A stretch of DNA of 64,000 bases from an uncultured Brachyspira sp. (GTDB lineage: Bacteria > Spirochaetota > Brachyspiria > Brachyspirales > Brachyspiraceae): the NCBI RefSeq assembly GCF_944390845.1, contig NZ_CALXRM010000007.1, positions 1-64,000 on the forward strand. The letters are read 5' to 3'. The notes beneath the pieces were generated by a model that saw only the letters and a program-made list of their open reading frames with translations, had not been told where the DNA came from and ran no database searches. Of the stretch, positions 17,327 to 27,175 are shown one piece after another (the first letter of the stretch is position 1; each line of letters starts with the position of its first letter). The translations under genes were made by a program, and so were the position numbers.

Positions 17327-18289
17327 TTAAATAGAAGAACTATAAGGTAAAGATTTTATATAATTTTCCATATATTCCCAATCAGGTTCATATTTATCAT
17401 TGATAAATTTTGCTGGTAGTTTAATAGTTGTTTTTTCCATTCTAGTAATTCCCCATTTCCTTCCATAATTAAATCTATATTTTTCTTTAGATATTACTGT
17501 TACCAAAAACAATGCTATATATTTATTTAGTTTCACATTTTTATCTTTTAATTTCATAATAGTAACATCAGAAGTTGCAGCATATTTTTTTTCTTGATAA
17601 AAAGTAGCGCCAACTGAACCATTATTTGCTATAGTTATAGTATTTTCTTCTTCTAATAAAAAATCTGGAATATCTAAATAATCATTAATACCATTATTAT
17701 CTTCAGTAGAAGTTACAACAGGCATTTTTCCAATATTAAAATCTTTTATAGAAACTAACTTACCCCTTGTAGGCTTTCTAAATATATCACTATAAATAAA
17801 ATTATTCCAAAAATTAGTATTTATAATAAAATTATTATCTTTTAATATTGGATTATTATTTGGAAATTCTAATTTATAATTATATATATAACTTGGTATA
17901 TCTTTTGTATCTGGAACAATTAAATTTTTTAAAGTCCTATTTGCTTGTCTTCCATAATTATATTTATACTTATTAGCTCTTATACACATACAATAAAATA
18001 ACATTTCTATATCACTCAATCTTAATTTTGGTTCTAAAATAAAAATGTGATAACCAGTATAATAAGGCTCTTTTTGTAAAAATGCTTCTAACACAGAACC
18101 AGATACTGCTACACTTATTGTATTAGGCTTATTCAATTTTATATTATTTAATAATTTTACTCTAGCAGTTACTCCATTATTCTTAGCTCCTCTAGATATA
18201 AAAGGAATCCCATTAGTTGAGAGTTCACAATCTTGTAAAGATAGACTATTACCATATTTAATATAAAATAATTCTTCAATTCTTTTCAT
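17327..18289 (-). CDS. Restriction-modification specificity subunit (S/B-type)
   Basis: A 320-residue DNA recognition subunit related to HsdS and to the BcgI B protein. Two target-recognition domains are visible, each ending in a similar motif: YKYNYGRQANRTLKNL near residue 112 and YRFNYGRKWGITRMEK near residue 274. Two half-sites are thus read, as usual for these subunits. It overlaps the nuclease/methyltransferase gene by 14 bp, so the two proteins are probably made together. Its length fits BcgI B better than a classic HsdS of 400 or more residues. Confidence 0.82.
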   Translation of the reverse strand: MKRIEELFYIKYGNSLSLQDCELSTNGIPFISRGAKNNGVTARVKLLNNIKLNKPNTISVAVSGSVLEAFLQKEPYYTGYHIFILEPKLRLSDIEMLFYCMCIRANKYKYNYGRQANRTLKNLIVPDTKDIPSYIYNYKLEFPNNNPILKDNNFIINTNFWNNFIYSDIFRKPTRGKLVSIKDFNIGKMPVVTSTEDNNGINDYLDIPDFLLEEENTITIANNGSVGATFYQEKKYAATSDVTIMKLKDKNVKLNKYIALFLVTVISKEKYRFNYGRKWGITRMEKTTIKLPAKFINDKYEPDWEYMENYIKSLPYSSSI

Positions 18290-20129
18290 CTATACTTCCA
18301 TTCATAATAGAAAAACTCAAATATTTTTTTATTGTATTTTCAAAATCTTTTTCTGTTAATGTACTATAATCTGTTTCCATATAAGCCTCAGCACACCATT
18401 CATCACTATCTTCAACATGATGTTGTATTGATATACCTACTTTTTCCTGTTTATTTTTTAATAAATGAATAAAATAATCTTTTATATTCTTCCATTTATT
18501 TTTTAAATCAACTCTACCTTTATGTTTTCTTTTTTCAAAACCATCATCTTTCAAATAGCCAAACCAAGTATTGTGATTTTTAGAATGTTTTATATGAGCA
18601 GTAAATATCATTATACAAGTAACTACACCAACAGGATAAAATAAATCATCAGGCATAGATATTACAGCCTCAAGAGTATGTTTTGATAATATTTTACTCT
18701 TCATTTGTCTTACTTTATTATCATTTTTTATCGCACAACTCATTTGAACAATAGCAGCACATTTTCCATTAGGTTCTAATAATTCTAATGATTTTTCCAC
18801 AAATTCTAATTGTTTAGCTGGAGATTCTTTTGCTTTATATGGTGGATTTAATAAAGCTTTTGTTATTTTTTTGCCATGCAAATATTTATCTTTACTAGCT
18901 TTAAAACAATCTAACTGTATAATATGACTTTTACCATCTCCATGTAGAATCATGTTTGCACATCCTAAAGCATGAATATTAGATTTTTCTTCAATACCTA
19001 TTATTTGATTTTTTTTTATATAGTCTATTTTTTCAGAATCATTTTTACAGTCTTTTATCATTTTAGTCATTGCTGCTATTAGAAATCCAGCAGTACCACA
19101 ACAAATATCTATTACTACATCATTTTTATTAATATCAATCAAATCACACATAAATTCTGTTATATGAGGAGGAGTTAATACAATACCCAATTTAGCTTCA
19201 TTATTAGCATATCTTAAAAATTCTGTATACATTTCTCCTATAGCATCTATGTATTTTTGATTTTTTGAATCTTCCAATGGTTTAGCTACATTTTCTTCTA
19301 TCTGTTCTATAATTCTTTTAATATACATATCATTATAATCTTTATCATTTTGTTCTATTAAGCTATGATGTGTTTTTATAAAGCTATATTCTAATGTTAA
19401 AGTTTCTTTTTTTATTGAAGCTATATTTTCATTATTTAAAATATCAGTTATAGAATTAACTAATGCATTTGCAAGACTATCAGGTTTATCATAAAATTTA
19501 TAAGAATTTCTAAATGCAGTATCTCTATTCAAAGCTAATAATATACCACTAAGTAAAAACGCTCTTTTATCTTCAGGTATACTATGATTATGTAAATCAT
19601 CATTAAGTTTTTTAGCAAAATCTCTTAATTGTTCCAAATCAAACTCTTTTTTATTTTTTAATTTTATGACTTCAAGACAATCTTCTAATATATATAATTT
19701 ATCATTCTCTAAATCTAAATTAAGTTCTTCATTTCCTTGTTTATAATAAAAATAGGATACTTTAATATTATCTTTAGCTTGACCACTCACTGCTATTGCT
19801 AAAACATCAAATTCTTTATTTAAATATGAAGCATATAATTTCACACCATCTACCGCATATTCAGAATATTTATCTCCATAAACACTTTTATGTTTCTTAA
19901 TATCTGCTTTGCATTCTATCACTATTACTAAATTATTAAATGGAAATTTAAACCCATGTATTATAAATTCAGGTTTACCAATACCAAAACCAGATTTTGA
20001 TGCATTTTTTAATAGCTTTTGAATTTTTGGATTATTTGTTTTTTGTTCTTCAAATATAATAGAATTGAACAATTTATCTTTTTTAAAATGCTCTCTAACA
20101 ATATCTTCAGTAATCCTCTCATTAGACAT
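18276..20129 (-). CDS. Fused restriction nuclease-N6-adenine methyltransferase (BcgI A-like)
   Basis: A 617-residue protein. The N-terminal part has a PD-(D/E)xK-type nuclease core (KPEFI with E54, then IECKAD with E72 and K74). The C-terminal part is an N6-adenine methyltransferase, with the SAM-binding motif DICCGTAGF at about 341-349 and the catalytic NPPY at 428-431. One polypeptide can therefore cut and methylate, with the overlapping S-type gene supplying specificity. This A plus B layout and both lengths match BcgI-type (type IIB) systems, which cut on both sides of the site. There is no separate hsdR. The cutting pattern is inferred. Confidence 0.82.
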   Translation of the reverse strand: MSNERITEDIVREHFKKDKLFNSIIFEEQKTNNPKIQKLLKNASKSGFGIGKPEFIIHGFKFPFNNLVIVIECKADIKKHKSVYGDKYSEYAVDGVKLYASYLNKEFDVLAIAVSGQAKDNIKVSYFYYKQGNEELNLDLENDKLYILEDCLEVIKLKNKKEFDLEQLRDFAKKLNDDLHNHSIPEDKRAFLLSGILLALNRDTAFRNSYKFYDKPDSLANALVNSITDILNNENIASIKKETLTLEYSFIKTHHSLIEQNDKDYNDMYIKRIIEQIEENVAKPLEDSKNQKYIDAIGEMYTEFLRYANNEAKLGIVLTPPHITEFMCDLIDINKNDVVIDICCGTAGFLIAAMTKMIKDCKNDSEKIDYIKKNQIIGIEEKSNIHALGCANMILHGDGKSHIIQLDCFKASKDKYLHGKKITKALLNPPYKAKESPAKQLEFVEKSLELLEPNGKCAAIVQMSCAIKNDNKVRQMKSKILSKHTLEAVISMPDDLFYPVGVVTCIMIFTAHIKHSKNHNTWFGYLKDDGFEKRKHKGRVDLKNKWKNIKDYFIHLLKNKQEKVGISIQHHVEDSDEWCAEAYMETDYSTLTEKDFENTIKKYLSFSIMNGSIDEKN

Positions 20130-20210
20130 AATATTACACCTATAAATTTATATGATCAAATTTTATATTATATTTGCATTTAATTCAATAAAAAAATAAA
20201 TAAAAAAATA

Positions 20211-20250
20211 ACGGCCGCCTACCCTATTAAAGAGCAAGCAGCCGTTTTTT
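20211..20250. terminator. Terminator between the oxidoreductase and restriction genes
   Basis: ACGGCCGC pairs with GCAGCCGT with one bulged base, and is flanked by A-runs and T-runs on both sides, so it could work in either direction. It lies 34 bp beyond the oxidoreductase stop. Confidence 0.7.
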
Positions 20251-20283
20251 ATTTATATTCTATAATTCTAAGCTATTAACTTA

Positions 20284-22548
20284 TTATAGAACTGGACTTT
20301 CATGCATAGCTTTTAAGCGAGCCCATCTTCTGTCAACTTCAGCTTGGAATCTGTTAAGAATGTCTTCATGTTTAAGAAGGTGTTTAGTTTTACCCATTAA
20401 TTTTAACCATTCAGTAACAGGCTGTTTTTTGTCATCAGCTACCATATTAGTGATAGTAGTGATACCTTGTTCAACCTCATATAATGGGAAGAAACAACAA
20501 TCAACAGCAGCTTTGATAATATCTTTACCCATGTCATCTGGAGTTTTCCAGTTTAATGGACAAGTGATAAGAAGTTTAACAAAAGCAGTACCAACATTTT
20601 TAGCATACCATTGAGCTTTAGCAGCTTTTTTAACTAAATCTAAAGGATAAGCTTCACAACCAGTAGCGATGTAAGGAACATGACAACCGTTGAAGATTTG
20701 AGCAACATCTTTGTGGTTGAATTGTTTACCAACTTCAGCTTTACCAACGTTAGAAGTAGAAGTTCTGTGTCCTAATGGAGTAGAGAATGATAATTGGTTA
20801 CCAGTGTTCATGTATCCTTCATTATCATATTCTAATATAATCATTTTGTGATTTCTGATAGCAGCACCAATAGAAGGTCCCATACCTATATCATGACCAC
20901 CGTCACCAGTAACCATTATGAAAGTAGGATCTTCTGGTCCTTCGATTTCACCTCTGCGTTTTCTTTCATGATACATTTCTACGATACCAGAAAGAGTAGC
21001 AGCACCATTTTGGAACAAGTTGTGAACATAAGTAGTTCTGTAAGAGCTGTAAGGATAACCAGTAGTAACAACCATAGAACAACCAGTATGTACTAAAAGA
21101 ACAACTTCACCTTCAATACCTTTCATGAAAGTATTGATACCAGAGAAGATACCACAACCGTTACAAGCACCATGTCCTTGAGCATAACGATAAGCTTTAC
21201 CAGTTAATTCTCTAAGAGGTGGAACTTTAACATCAAGTTTATGAGTTTGTTCATTCATAGTAACTGTGATGCCAGATTTTTGGCTTTCTAAAGTCAAAGG
21301 TTCATGTATAGGTTTCATTTGAACATTAGGATCACCCATATATTGTTCTAAGTAAGCATGTTTAACAACAGAACCAGGGTTAGCTAATTCTTTTAAACCT
21401 AAATCAAATAATTCTTTAGCTTTGTCAAGAGTAAATTCAGTACCGCCAAGACCATAAACTCTGCTTACAACAGCAGATTTGTTGTTAGGATCATTTTTAA
21501 GAGCAGCTCTGATTTCAGTAGACATGTTACCGCCCATACCAGAGTATGAATCTTGTCTGTCGCCTACTACAACTACTTTAACATTAGCTAATAATTTTTG
21601 TAATTCTTTTTCAGGGAAAGGACGAATTTGAGTAATAGCAAATGCACCTATTTTAAGGCTAGGATTAGCTTTTCTCATTTCATCAACAGCTAAAGTACCA
21701 GTTTCATAAGAAGAACCGCAAAGCATTAAAGCAACTTCAGCATCTTCCATTTTGTAAGTTTCTATTGGATGATACTGTCTTCCAGAAAGAGAAGCAAATT
21801 CTTCAAATACATCAGTAACGATAGCACGAGCATCTTCTAAAGCTTGAGAAAGTTGTAATTTACTACCAGTTAATTCGTCTTCGTTCATGTAAGGTCCAAT
21901 TGTAACAGGATTTTTTCCTGGTTCAACTGAAGTAACTTCTGGAGTATATTTACCTAAGAAGTTTTGAACATCTTCATCTTTTTTGAAAAGATATATTTTT
22001 TTCTTTTGGTGAGAAGTAAAGAATCCGTCAGAAGAAACTATGATAGGAAGTTTAGCTCTCTCAGCAATTTTTAATGCAAGAATATTGAAGTCGTAAACCA
22101 TCTGAGTAGTATGAGCCATAATGATGATCCAACCAGTGTTAAGAGCCATCATTATATCAGATTGGTCACATTTAATATCTAATGGACCAGAAACAGTTCT
22201 GTTTACAACGTTTAATACCATAGGGAATCTAGTACCAGCTTGAACAGGTAATTGTTCCATAGCAAAAAGAAGACCGTTAGCAGAAGTAGCATTGAATACT
22301 CTACCGCCAGCAGTAGTAGCACCATAACAGATACCAGCAGCACCATGTTCACCGTCACCAGGGATCATGCAAACAGTGTGTCTTCCGTTAGCTTTCATTT
22401 CATCTAAGTACTCAGCAATTTGAGTAGATGGAGTAATTGGGTAATAACCCATTACGTGATAATTGATTTGAGCGGCTGCAATGGCTGCTAATTCATTACC
22501 ACTTTCAAGTATGTTTTCTTGTTCTGCAAGATTATATTTGTTAGCCAT
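20284..22548 (-). CDS. 2-oxoacid:ferredoxin oxidoreductase, fused alpha-beta subunit
   Basis: A 754-residue fusion. The alpha part (about 1-410) has the YPITPSTQIAEYL substrate/PP domain and the domain II region. The beta part (about 445-754) has ACNGCGIFSG and the thiamine diphosphate motif GDGGHDIGMG with a following Asn. With the next protein it would make a complete pyruvate (or other 2-oxoacid):ferredoxin oxidoreductase, oxidising the acid to acyl-CoA, CO2 and reduced ferredoxin. In a fermenting anaerobe pyruvate is most likely, but branched 2-oxoacids cannot be excluded. Its codons favour C-ending Asn and Thr codons more than its neighbours, in keeping with high expression. Confidence 0.88.
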   Translation of the reverse strand: MANKYNLAEQENILESGNELAAIAAAQINYHVMGYYPITPSTQIAEYLDEMKANGRHTVCMIPGDGEHGAAGICYGATTAGGRVFNATSANGLLFAMEQLPVQAGTRFPMVLNVVNRTVSGPLDIKCDQSDIMMALNTGWIIIMAHTTQMVYDFNILALKIAERAKLPIIVSSDGFFTSHQKKKIYLFKKDEDVQNFLGKYTPEVTSVEPGKNPVTIGPYMNEDELTGSKLQLSQALEDARAIVTDVFEEFASLSGRQYHPIETYKMEDAEVALMLCGSSYETGTLAVDEMRKANPSLKIGAFAITQIRPFPEKELQKLLANVKVVVVGDRQDSYSGMGGNMSTEIRAALKNDPNNKSAVVSRVYGLGGTEFTLDKAKELFDLGLKELANPGSVVKHAYLEQYMGDPNVQMKPIHEPLTLESQKSGITVTMNEQTHKLDVKVPPLRELTGKAYRYAQGHGACNGCGIFSGINTFMKGIEGEVVLLVHTGCSMVVTTGYPYSSYRTTYVHNLFQNGAATLSGIVEMYHERKRRGEIEGPEDPTFIMVTGDGGHDIGMGPSIGAAIRNHKMIILEYDNEGYMNTGNQLSFSTPLGHRTSTSNVGKAEVGKQFNHKDVAQIFNGCHVPYIATGCEAYPLDLVKKAAKAQWYAKNVGTAFVKLLITCPLNWKTPDDMGKDIIKAAVDCCFFPLYEVEQGITTITNMVADDKKQPVTEWLKLMGKTKHLLKHEDILNRFQAEVDRRWARLKAMHESPVL

Positions 22549-22562
22549 TTATTCGCTCCTTA

Positions 22563-23594
22563 TTATTTTTTATAACGATGATATGTAAGTTCATCAACAT
22601 TACAATCAGCTTCTACTTCTACTCTTAAAGCTTGCTGATCTTTTTCAAATTTACCTGAATAAGGTCCTTTTGGACAAGCTCTAACGCATTTTAAGCAGCC
22701 TTTACAATATTGATAATCAATACCCATCATATTCATAGCTGTTTTGCTATTGTCTTTTCTGTCTGGTCCTTTTTCCCAAACAATACAAAGGTCTGGACAA
22801 ACAACTTCACAGTTAGCACAGTCTATACAGTTTTTAGGATTGAATACTGGTATTTTACCTGTACGAGTAACTTGTAAATCTTTTAAAGTAGAGTTACCAG
22901 CAGCATTGATATAACCGCCTGTTAATTGGTTGTTTTTACCATATACTGGTTCTGGTTTTTTATAAGGTATGTAAGGATATTTACCATCAGCAGGGAAATC
23001 TTTTACAACAGATTCACTTCCGCCTTTTCTGAAAGCTTCAATATTTGGCTCAACTAATTCAGCTTTTCTTCCGCCGAATTGTTTTCTTATTTGCTCTTCA
23101 AATTTAGCAGAGTCTATGAAATCAAGCTGATTAACCATAGCACCCATAATGATAGTGTTAGCTGCTTGTGAAGGAAGTTTTAAATCATTAGCGATTTTGA
23201 TAGCATCAACACAAACTACTCTACCACCATGTAATTTAGCAAAGTCTCTTGCTTCATCTGGAGTTTTATTAGTGTTAAAAATAACAATAGCATCTTCTTT
23301 AACACCAGCTAATGTCATAGGGTTTTTAAGAAGATTCATGTGGAACACTGCCACAACATGTGGTTCTTCTACTGTAGAATTCACTCTTACTTCTTCTTCA
23401 GAGAATCTTACGAAAGATTTTACAGGTGAACCTTTTTTTTCTGAACCATAACTAGAGAATGCAGCACCATAATAACCTTGTGATAATACACCTACTTCTG
23501 CAAGCATTTTACCAGCACTATTAGCACCCATTCCACCGATACTTTCGAGACGAATCTCGAAGAATCCTAAATCATTGACTTTTGGGAGTTTCAC
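22563..23594 (-). CDS. 2-oxoacid:ferredoxin oxidoreductase, fused gamma-delta subunit
   Basis: A 343-residue fusion of the gamma domain (about 1-185; starts with a glycine-rich SIGGMGANSAGKMLAE loop) and a ferredoxin-like delta domain holding two 4Fe-4S sites: CIDCANCEVVCP and CKGCLKCVRACPKG. The clusters carry electrons from the thiamine site to ferredoxin. It lies 14 bp upstream of the alpha-beta gene and is the first gene of the operon. Two near-consensus promoters precede it, suggesting strong expression. Confidence 0.9.
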   Translation of the reverse strand: MKLPKVNDLGFFEIRLESIGGMGANSAGKMLAEVGVLSQGYYGAAFSSYGSEKKGSPVKSFVRFSEEEVRVNSTVEEPHVVAVFHMNLLKNPMTLAGVKEDAIVIFNTNKTPDEARDFAKLHGGRVVCVDAIKIANDLKLPSQAANTIIMGAMVNQLDFIDSAKFEEQIRKQFGGRKAELVEPNIEAFRKGGSESVVKDFPADGKYPYIPYKKPEPVYGKNNQLTGGYINAAGNSTLKDLQVTRTGKIPVFNPKNCIDCANCEVVCPDLCIVWEKGPDRKDNSKTAMNMMGIDYQYCKGCLKCVRACPKGPYSGKFEKDQQALRVEVEADCNVDELTYHRYKK

Positions 23595-23654
23595 GATTTT
23601 TTCTCCTTTATATAATTAAAATGAGATTTTGGGAATAAACATTAAAAGCATACT

Positions 23655-23683
23655 ATTATAGTAAAAAAATAATATACTGTCAA
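23655..23683 (-). promoter_or_regulatory. Proximal promoter of the oxidoreductase operon
   Basis: On the minus strand TTGACA is followed after exactly 17 nt by TATAAT, an exact sigma70 consensus, about 60 bp from the ATG. Confidence 0.85.
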
Positions 23684-23692
23684 TGTTTATAT

Positions 23693-23720
23693 ATTGTACT
23701 ACAAAAAAGATAAAAGTCAA
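23693..23720 (-). promoter_or_regulatory. Distal promoter of the oxidoreductase operon
   Basis: On the minus strand TTGACT, 16 nt, TACAAT. It lies directly upstream of the proximal promoter, making a tandem pair. Confidence 0.55.
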
Positions 23721-23880
23721 ATTAATTATAATTATTTTATCAATATATAAATTAAAATTTATTTATTAGTAATTTATACTATTATTATAATACAATTAAT
23801 AATAACAATTTACGTTTTTTTTACATATTTTTACATAAAAACTAACGATAATAATACTACCAAAAATAATTGATTATTAT

Positions 23881-23909
23881 TTGACAATAAATATATAAAT
23901 GATTATACT
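23881..23909 (+). promoter_or_regulatory. Promoter of the chemoreceptor gene
   Basis: TTGACA, 17 nt, TATACT, about 60 bp upstream of the ATG at 23969. The sequence fits the vegetative sigma factor rather than a flagellar one. Confidence 0.75.
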
Positions 23910-23968
23910 ATACCGTAGTATGAATGTTATGAAAATATTTCAATTCTTAATATTTAAGGGATTTTTTT

Positions 23969-25813
23969 ATGAAAAAGAAATTTTCAAGCCTAGCCATACA
24001 AATTCCAATAGTAGTTAATATATTTATAACTTTTCTTTTAATTATTTCTATATTTACACTTGTAAGAATGTCAAAAAAAGCAATAGACAAAGCATCTTAT
24101 GATGGTTTCGCAACTACAATTAAAGGATATTCCACTTTTTTTGATTCTTTAGTAGAAAATCAATTAATACTATCTGACACATATTCATCATTTTCTACTA
24201 TTATCTCGTATATGCAAAATAGAAACCCTGAAGATGAACCAAACCTTATAAGTTCAATGAGATTTGTTTCTGACAAAAACCCATATATTACAAGTATTTC
24301 ACTTGTAGAAATAGACGGAACTATAATAAATAATTCACATGGAAATAATACTGATGTAGGTAAGAAAATATCTCAATTATATCCTGATTTATGGCAAAAA
24401 TATGATGCTGTAAAAAAACCTACTCTTTCTGATTCTATATATAAATCATCTAATGGAAAATGGATTACTGCTATAGTTTCTCCTATACATTCAAAAACAG
24501 ATAATTCATATATGGGTGCTTTAATTATGATACTTGATTGGCAGAAAGTCATAGATGAAGTATCATCAACTGCCGGAGAAGTACTTACTCATTGGATAAG
24601 ATTATGGGTATTTAATAAAGATACTTTACTTGTAATGCATAATGTACCTAGCGAAGTTGGTAAGAATGCTCCTGTTGAAATAAAAACAATAGTTAATGAT
24701 ACTGAAGGAAAATTGGAATTCCAAAATGATGGTATGACAAAGGTATGTTTATATACAAGCCTTAAAAATCAGCCTTGGAAAGTTGCTTTTTCTATGCCTT
24801 TAAGTTTCATCGAATTGCAAAGCACTAAAATACTAATTGCGGGAATTGTAATAGGTATTGTTGGAATAATATTAAGTTTTATTATAGGTTTCTTATACAT
24901 AAAGAATTTAATAGCTCCTTTAAAAATACTTGTTGAAGAAGCTGAGGAAATGTCTAATGGACAATTCATATTAAGAAAATTTAAATTCAAGAAAAATGAA
25001 ATAGGAAATATAGCATATTCATTTAAGTATATGAGAGATGCTATGGTAGAAATTATAAATGCTGTTAATGAAACTTCTGAAAAAATAAATAATGCTGCTT
25101 TATCTCTCACTAATGGAAGTGATGACTTATCAGCAAGAACAGATGCTCAAGCTTCAAGCCTTGAAGAAACTGCTTCTGCTATAGAAGAAATGGCTTCTAC
25201 AATTAAATCATCAGCAGATCATTCTGTTGAAGGAAATGACATGATGTTGGCTTCAAAAAAGGCCGTAGAAAATGGTGCTAATGTAATAGCTGAAACAACA
25301 AAGAATATAGAAGAAGTTTATGAAGCTAGCGAAAAAATAAAAAGTATTACTAAAACTATAGAAGATATTGCTTTTCAAACTAATATACTTGCTTTAAATG
25401 CTTCTGTAGAGGCAGCTCGTGCCGGAGATCAGGGAAGAGGTTTTGCTGTAGTAGCTTCTGAGGTAAGAAATCTAGCTCAAAACTCTCAAGCTTCTGCTAA
25501 AGATATAACTTTATTAATAGAAAATATATATGAAAAAATTAATAAATCTGCTGAAACTGCAAGAGAATCTCAAAGCATATTTAATGATATACAATCAAAA
25601 ATAGAAGGTACTGCAAAAATAATGCAGGAAATAAGCACTACTGCAGTAGAACAGCAAACTGGTGTAGATCAAGTAAATATTGCTGTATCCAAAATAGATG
25701 GTATAACTCAGCAAAATGCTATATTAGTTGATGAAACTACAACATCAGCTAAAGAATTATTGGAGCAGGCACAAAAACTTAAAGAAACAATGACTTTCTT
25801 TAAGATAAGCTAA
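23969..25813 (+). CDS. Methyl-accepting chemotaxis protein
   Basis: A 614-residue inner-membrane chemoreceptor. The first membrane helix (about 12-32) is followed by a periplasmic dCache-like sensor domain (about 35-275), a second helix (about 287-313), a HAMP linker and a long coiled-coil signalling domain. The conserved hairpin tip is visible as AFQTNILALNASVEAARAGD with GRGFAVVASEVRNLA. It would pass ligand occupancy to CheA/CheW at the cell pole. AAGGG precedes the ATG. The ligand is unknown; dCache domains often bind amino acids. Confidence 0.93.
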   Translation: MKKKFSSLAIQIPIVVNIFITFLLIISIFTLVRMSKKAIDKASYDGFATTIKGYSTFFDSLVENQLILSDTYSSFSTIISYMQNRNPEDEPNLISSMRFVSDKNPYITSISLVEIDGTIINNSHGNNTDVGKKISQLYPDLWQKYDAVKKPTLSDSIYKSSNGKWITAIVSPIHSKTDNSYMGALIMILDWQKVIDEVSSTAGEVLTHWIRLWVFNKDTLLVMHNVPSEVGKNAPVEIKTIVNDTEGKLEFQNDGMTKVCLYTSLKNQPWKVAFSMPLSFIELQSTKILIAGIVIGIVGIILSFIIGFLYIKNLIAPLKILVEEAEEMSNGQFILRKFKFKKNEIGNIAYSFKYMRDAMVEIINAVNETSEKINNAALSLTNGSDDLSARTDAQASSLEETASAIEEMASTIKSSADHSVEGNDMMLASKKAVENGANVIAETTKNIEEVYEASEKIKSITKTIEDIAFQTNILALNASVEAARAGDQGRGFAVVASEVRNLAQNSQASAKDITLLIENIYEKINKSAETARESQSIFNDIQSKIEGTAKIMQEISTTAVEQQTGVDQVNIAVSKIDGITQQNAILVDETTTSAKELLEQAQKLKETMTFFKIS

Positions 25814-25823
25814 TAATATAAAA

Positions 25824-25851
25824 TTGACATTAAATATATTTATAATATAAT
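25824..25851 (+). promoter_or_regulatory. Promoter just after the chemoreceptor gene
   Basis: TTGACA, 16 nt, TATAAT. Transcripts would start near 25858, meet a hairpin terminator at 25908-25945, and if they read through reach the gene at 25984. Confidence 0.65.
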
Positions 25852-25907
25852 ACACGCTATGAAATTTTTAATAATGTCAGCATTCACATTCTGCTGAATA
25901 TAAATTT

Positions 25908-25945
25908 AAGGGTATTAATTTCTATAAATTAATGTCCTTTTTTAT
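25908..25945 (+). terminator. Terminator between the chemoreceptor and the envelope protein gene
   Basis: AAGGGTATTAATTT and AAATTAATGTCCTT form a 14-bp stem with two G-U pairs and a CTAT loop, followed by six T. It can end the chemoreceptor transcript and any RNA started at the promoter just upstream. Confidence 0.75.
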
Positions 25946-25983
25946 TTATTAAATTTCTAAAAAAACAATTAATAGGATTATTT

Positions 25984-27111
25984 ATGAAATCACATCTTAC
26001 ACAAAAATATAATATAATTATATTAACTGTAATTATATTTATATCATCAGCTTATCTATTAAATGCCCAATCTAAATATACTAATGCTATAATGCCTCCG
26101 CTTCCAAATGCATTCGATATGTTTATAGGCAGAGAGGGAAACAATGAACTTCCTCAATATATAAAACCTGATCTTTTTAGAGATGACTATAAAAGAACTT
26201 TACCTAACCCAAATGATGAAAATTTAAGTTTCTTTCAAAAATATCCAATAGAGTTCCATTTAACTACCACTTTTTCTTATGCAGCTCATACAAATACTTT
26301 TAATTTGAGAGAAACTTTTGCAACTATTGGTCAAACTTTCCATAATAACTATATACAATTTACAGGATTCATCACTGCTTACGGATATTTTGATACACAT
26401 AATCCAACAACAGAATATGGATATATAAAAGGAAATGCAGGACTTTATGATGGAGGAGTACAAGCAATATTTATTGACAGAATATTAGTATCAGCAAGAG
26501 GCAGAGCTACTTTTGATATTAATACAACTACTTTCATGCTTATGCCTCACTATTATGATACTACATCAAATCCTGCCAATATTGATACTCCAGATTATTA
26601 TATACCTCAAGTATTAAACGGACCTGGAATAAGAGTAGGTTTTATCGGAAACCATTATGAGATAGCATATTCTCAAGGTGATTTCAGACATAGCATACCT
26701 AAAGCATTTTTATTTAGATTCAATATACCTAATATAGAATTCAGATTCCTTTATGAACATGAAAACAGAATGAAGCCGGAAGATTATCATATCACTTTAT
26801 TTGAATCATTGGTTCAAGCATCTGCTACATTCAGATTCCCTCTTATGAATGAAACTATTTGGCTTAATGCTATTGCTGAATATACTTGGAGAGAAAATGA
26901 TGCTCATTATATACGTTTGGAACAGGGATTTGAATGGTATATGTTAAATATAGCTTTAAGAGAAATGGTTCATATAAAAGACAAACAAGCTAAAGCTTAT
27001 TTAGAATATGCTATATTTGGAAAATTCAAAGCTGGTCCTGCCGAATTTAATGTTGGTTTCCAAGGTTCTACAGATGGAAGATACTATATAGCTGGAAATG
27101 TAAAACTATAA
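25984..27111 (+). CDS. Secreted envelope protein, probable outer membrane barrel
   Basis: A 375-residue protein with an N-terminal signal (about 1-29, ending LLNAQ) and no further membrane helix. The rest is rich in short alternating strands with Tyr, Phe and Asn (for example HNNYIQFTGFITAYGYFD; late WLNAIAEYTWRENDAHYIRL). That suggests an outer membrane barrel. I do not recognise a named family. TAGGA precedes the ATG. It is followed by a PepSY-like secreted protein gene after 64 bp. Confidence 0.65.
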   Translation: MKSHLTQKYNIIILTVIIFISSAYLLNAQSKYTNAIMPPLPNAFDMFIGREGNNELPQYIKPDLFRDDYKRTLPNPNDENLSFFQKYPIEFHLTTTFSYAAHTNTFNLRETFATIGQTFHNNYIQFTGFITAYGYFDTHNPTTEYGYIKGNAGLYDGGVQAIFIDRILVSARGRATFDINTTTFMLMPHYYDTTSNPANIDTPDYYIPQVLNGPGIRVGFIGNHYEIAYSQGDFRHSIPKAFLFRFNIPNIEFRFLYEHENRMKPEDYHITLFESLVQASATFRFPLMNETIWLNAIAEYTWRENDAHYIRLEQGFEWYMLNIALREMVHIKDKQAKAYLEYAIFGKFKAGPAEFNVGFQGSTDGRYYIAGNVKL

Positions 27112-27175
27112 AAACTTGTAGTATTTTCTTTATAATATATAATAAAACCTAATTTATTATTGGAGGAATAAGACT

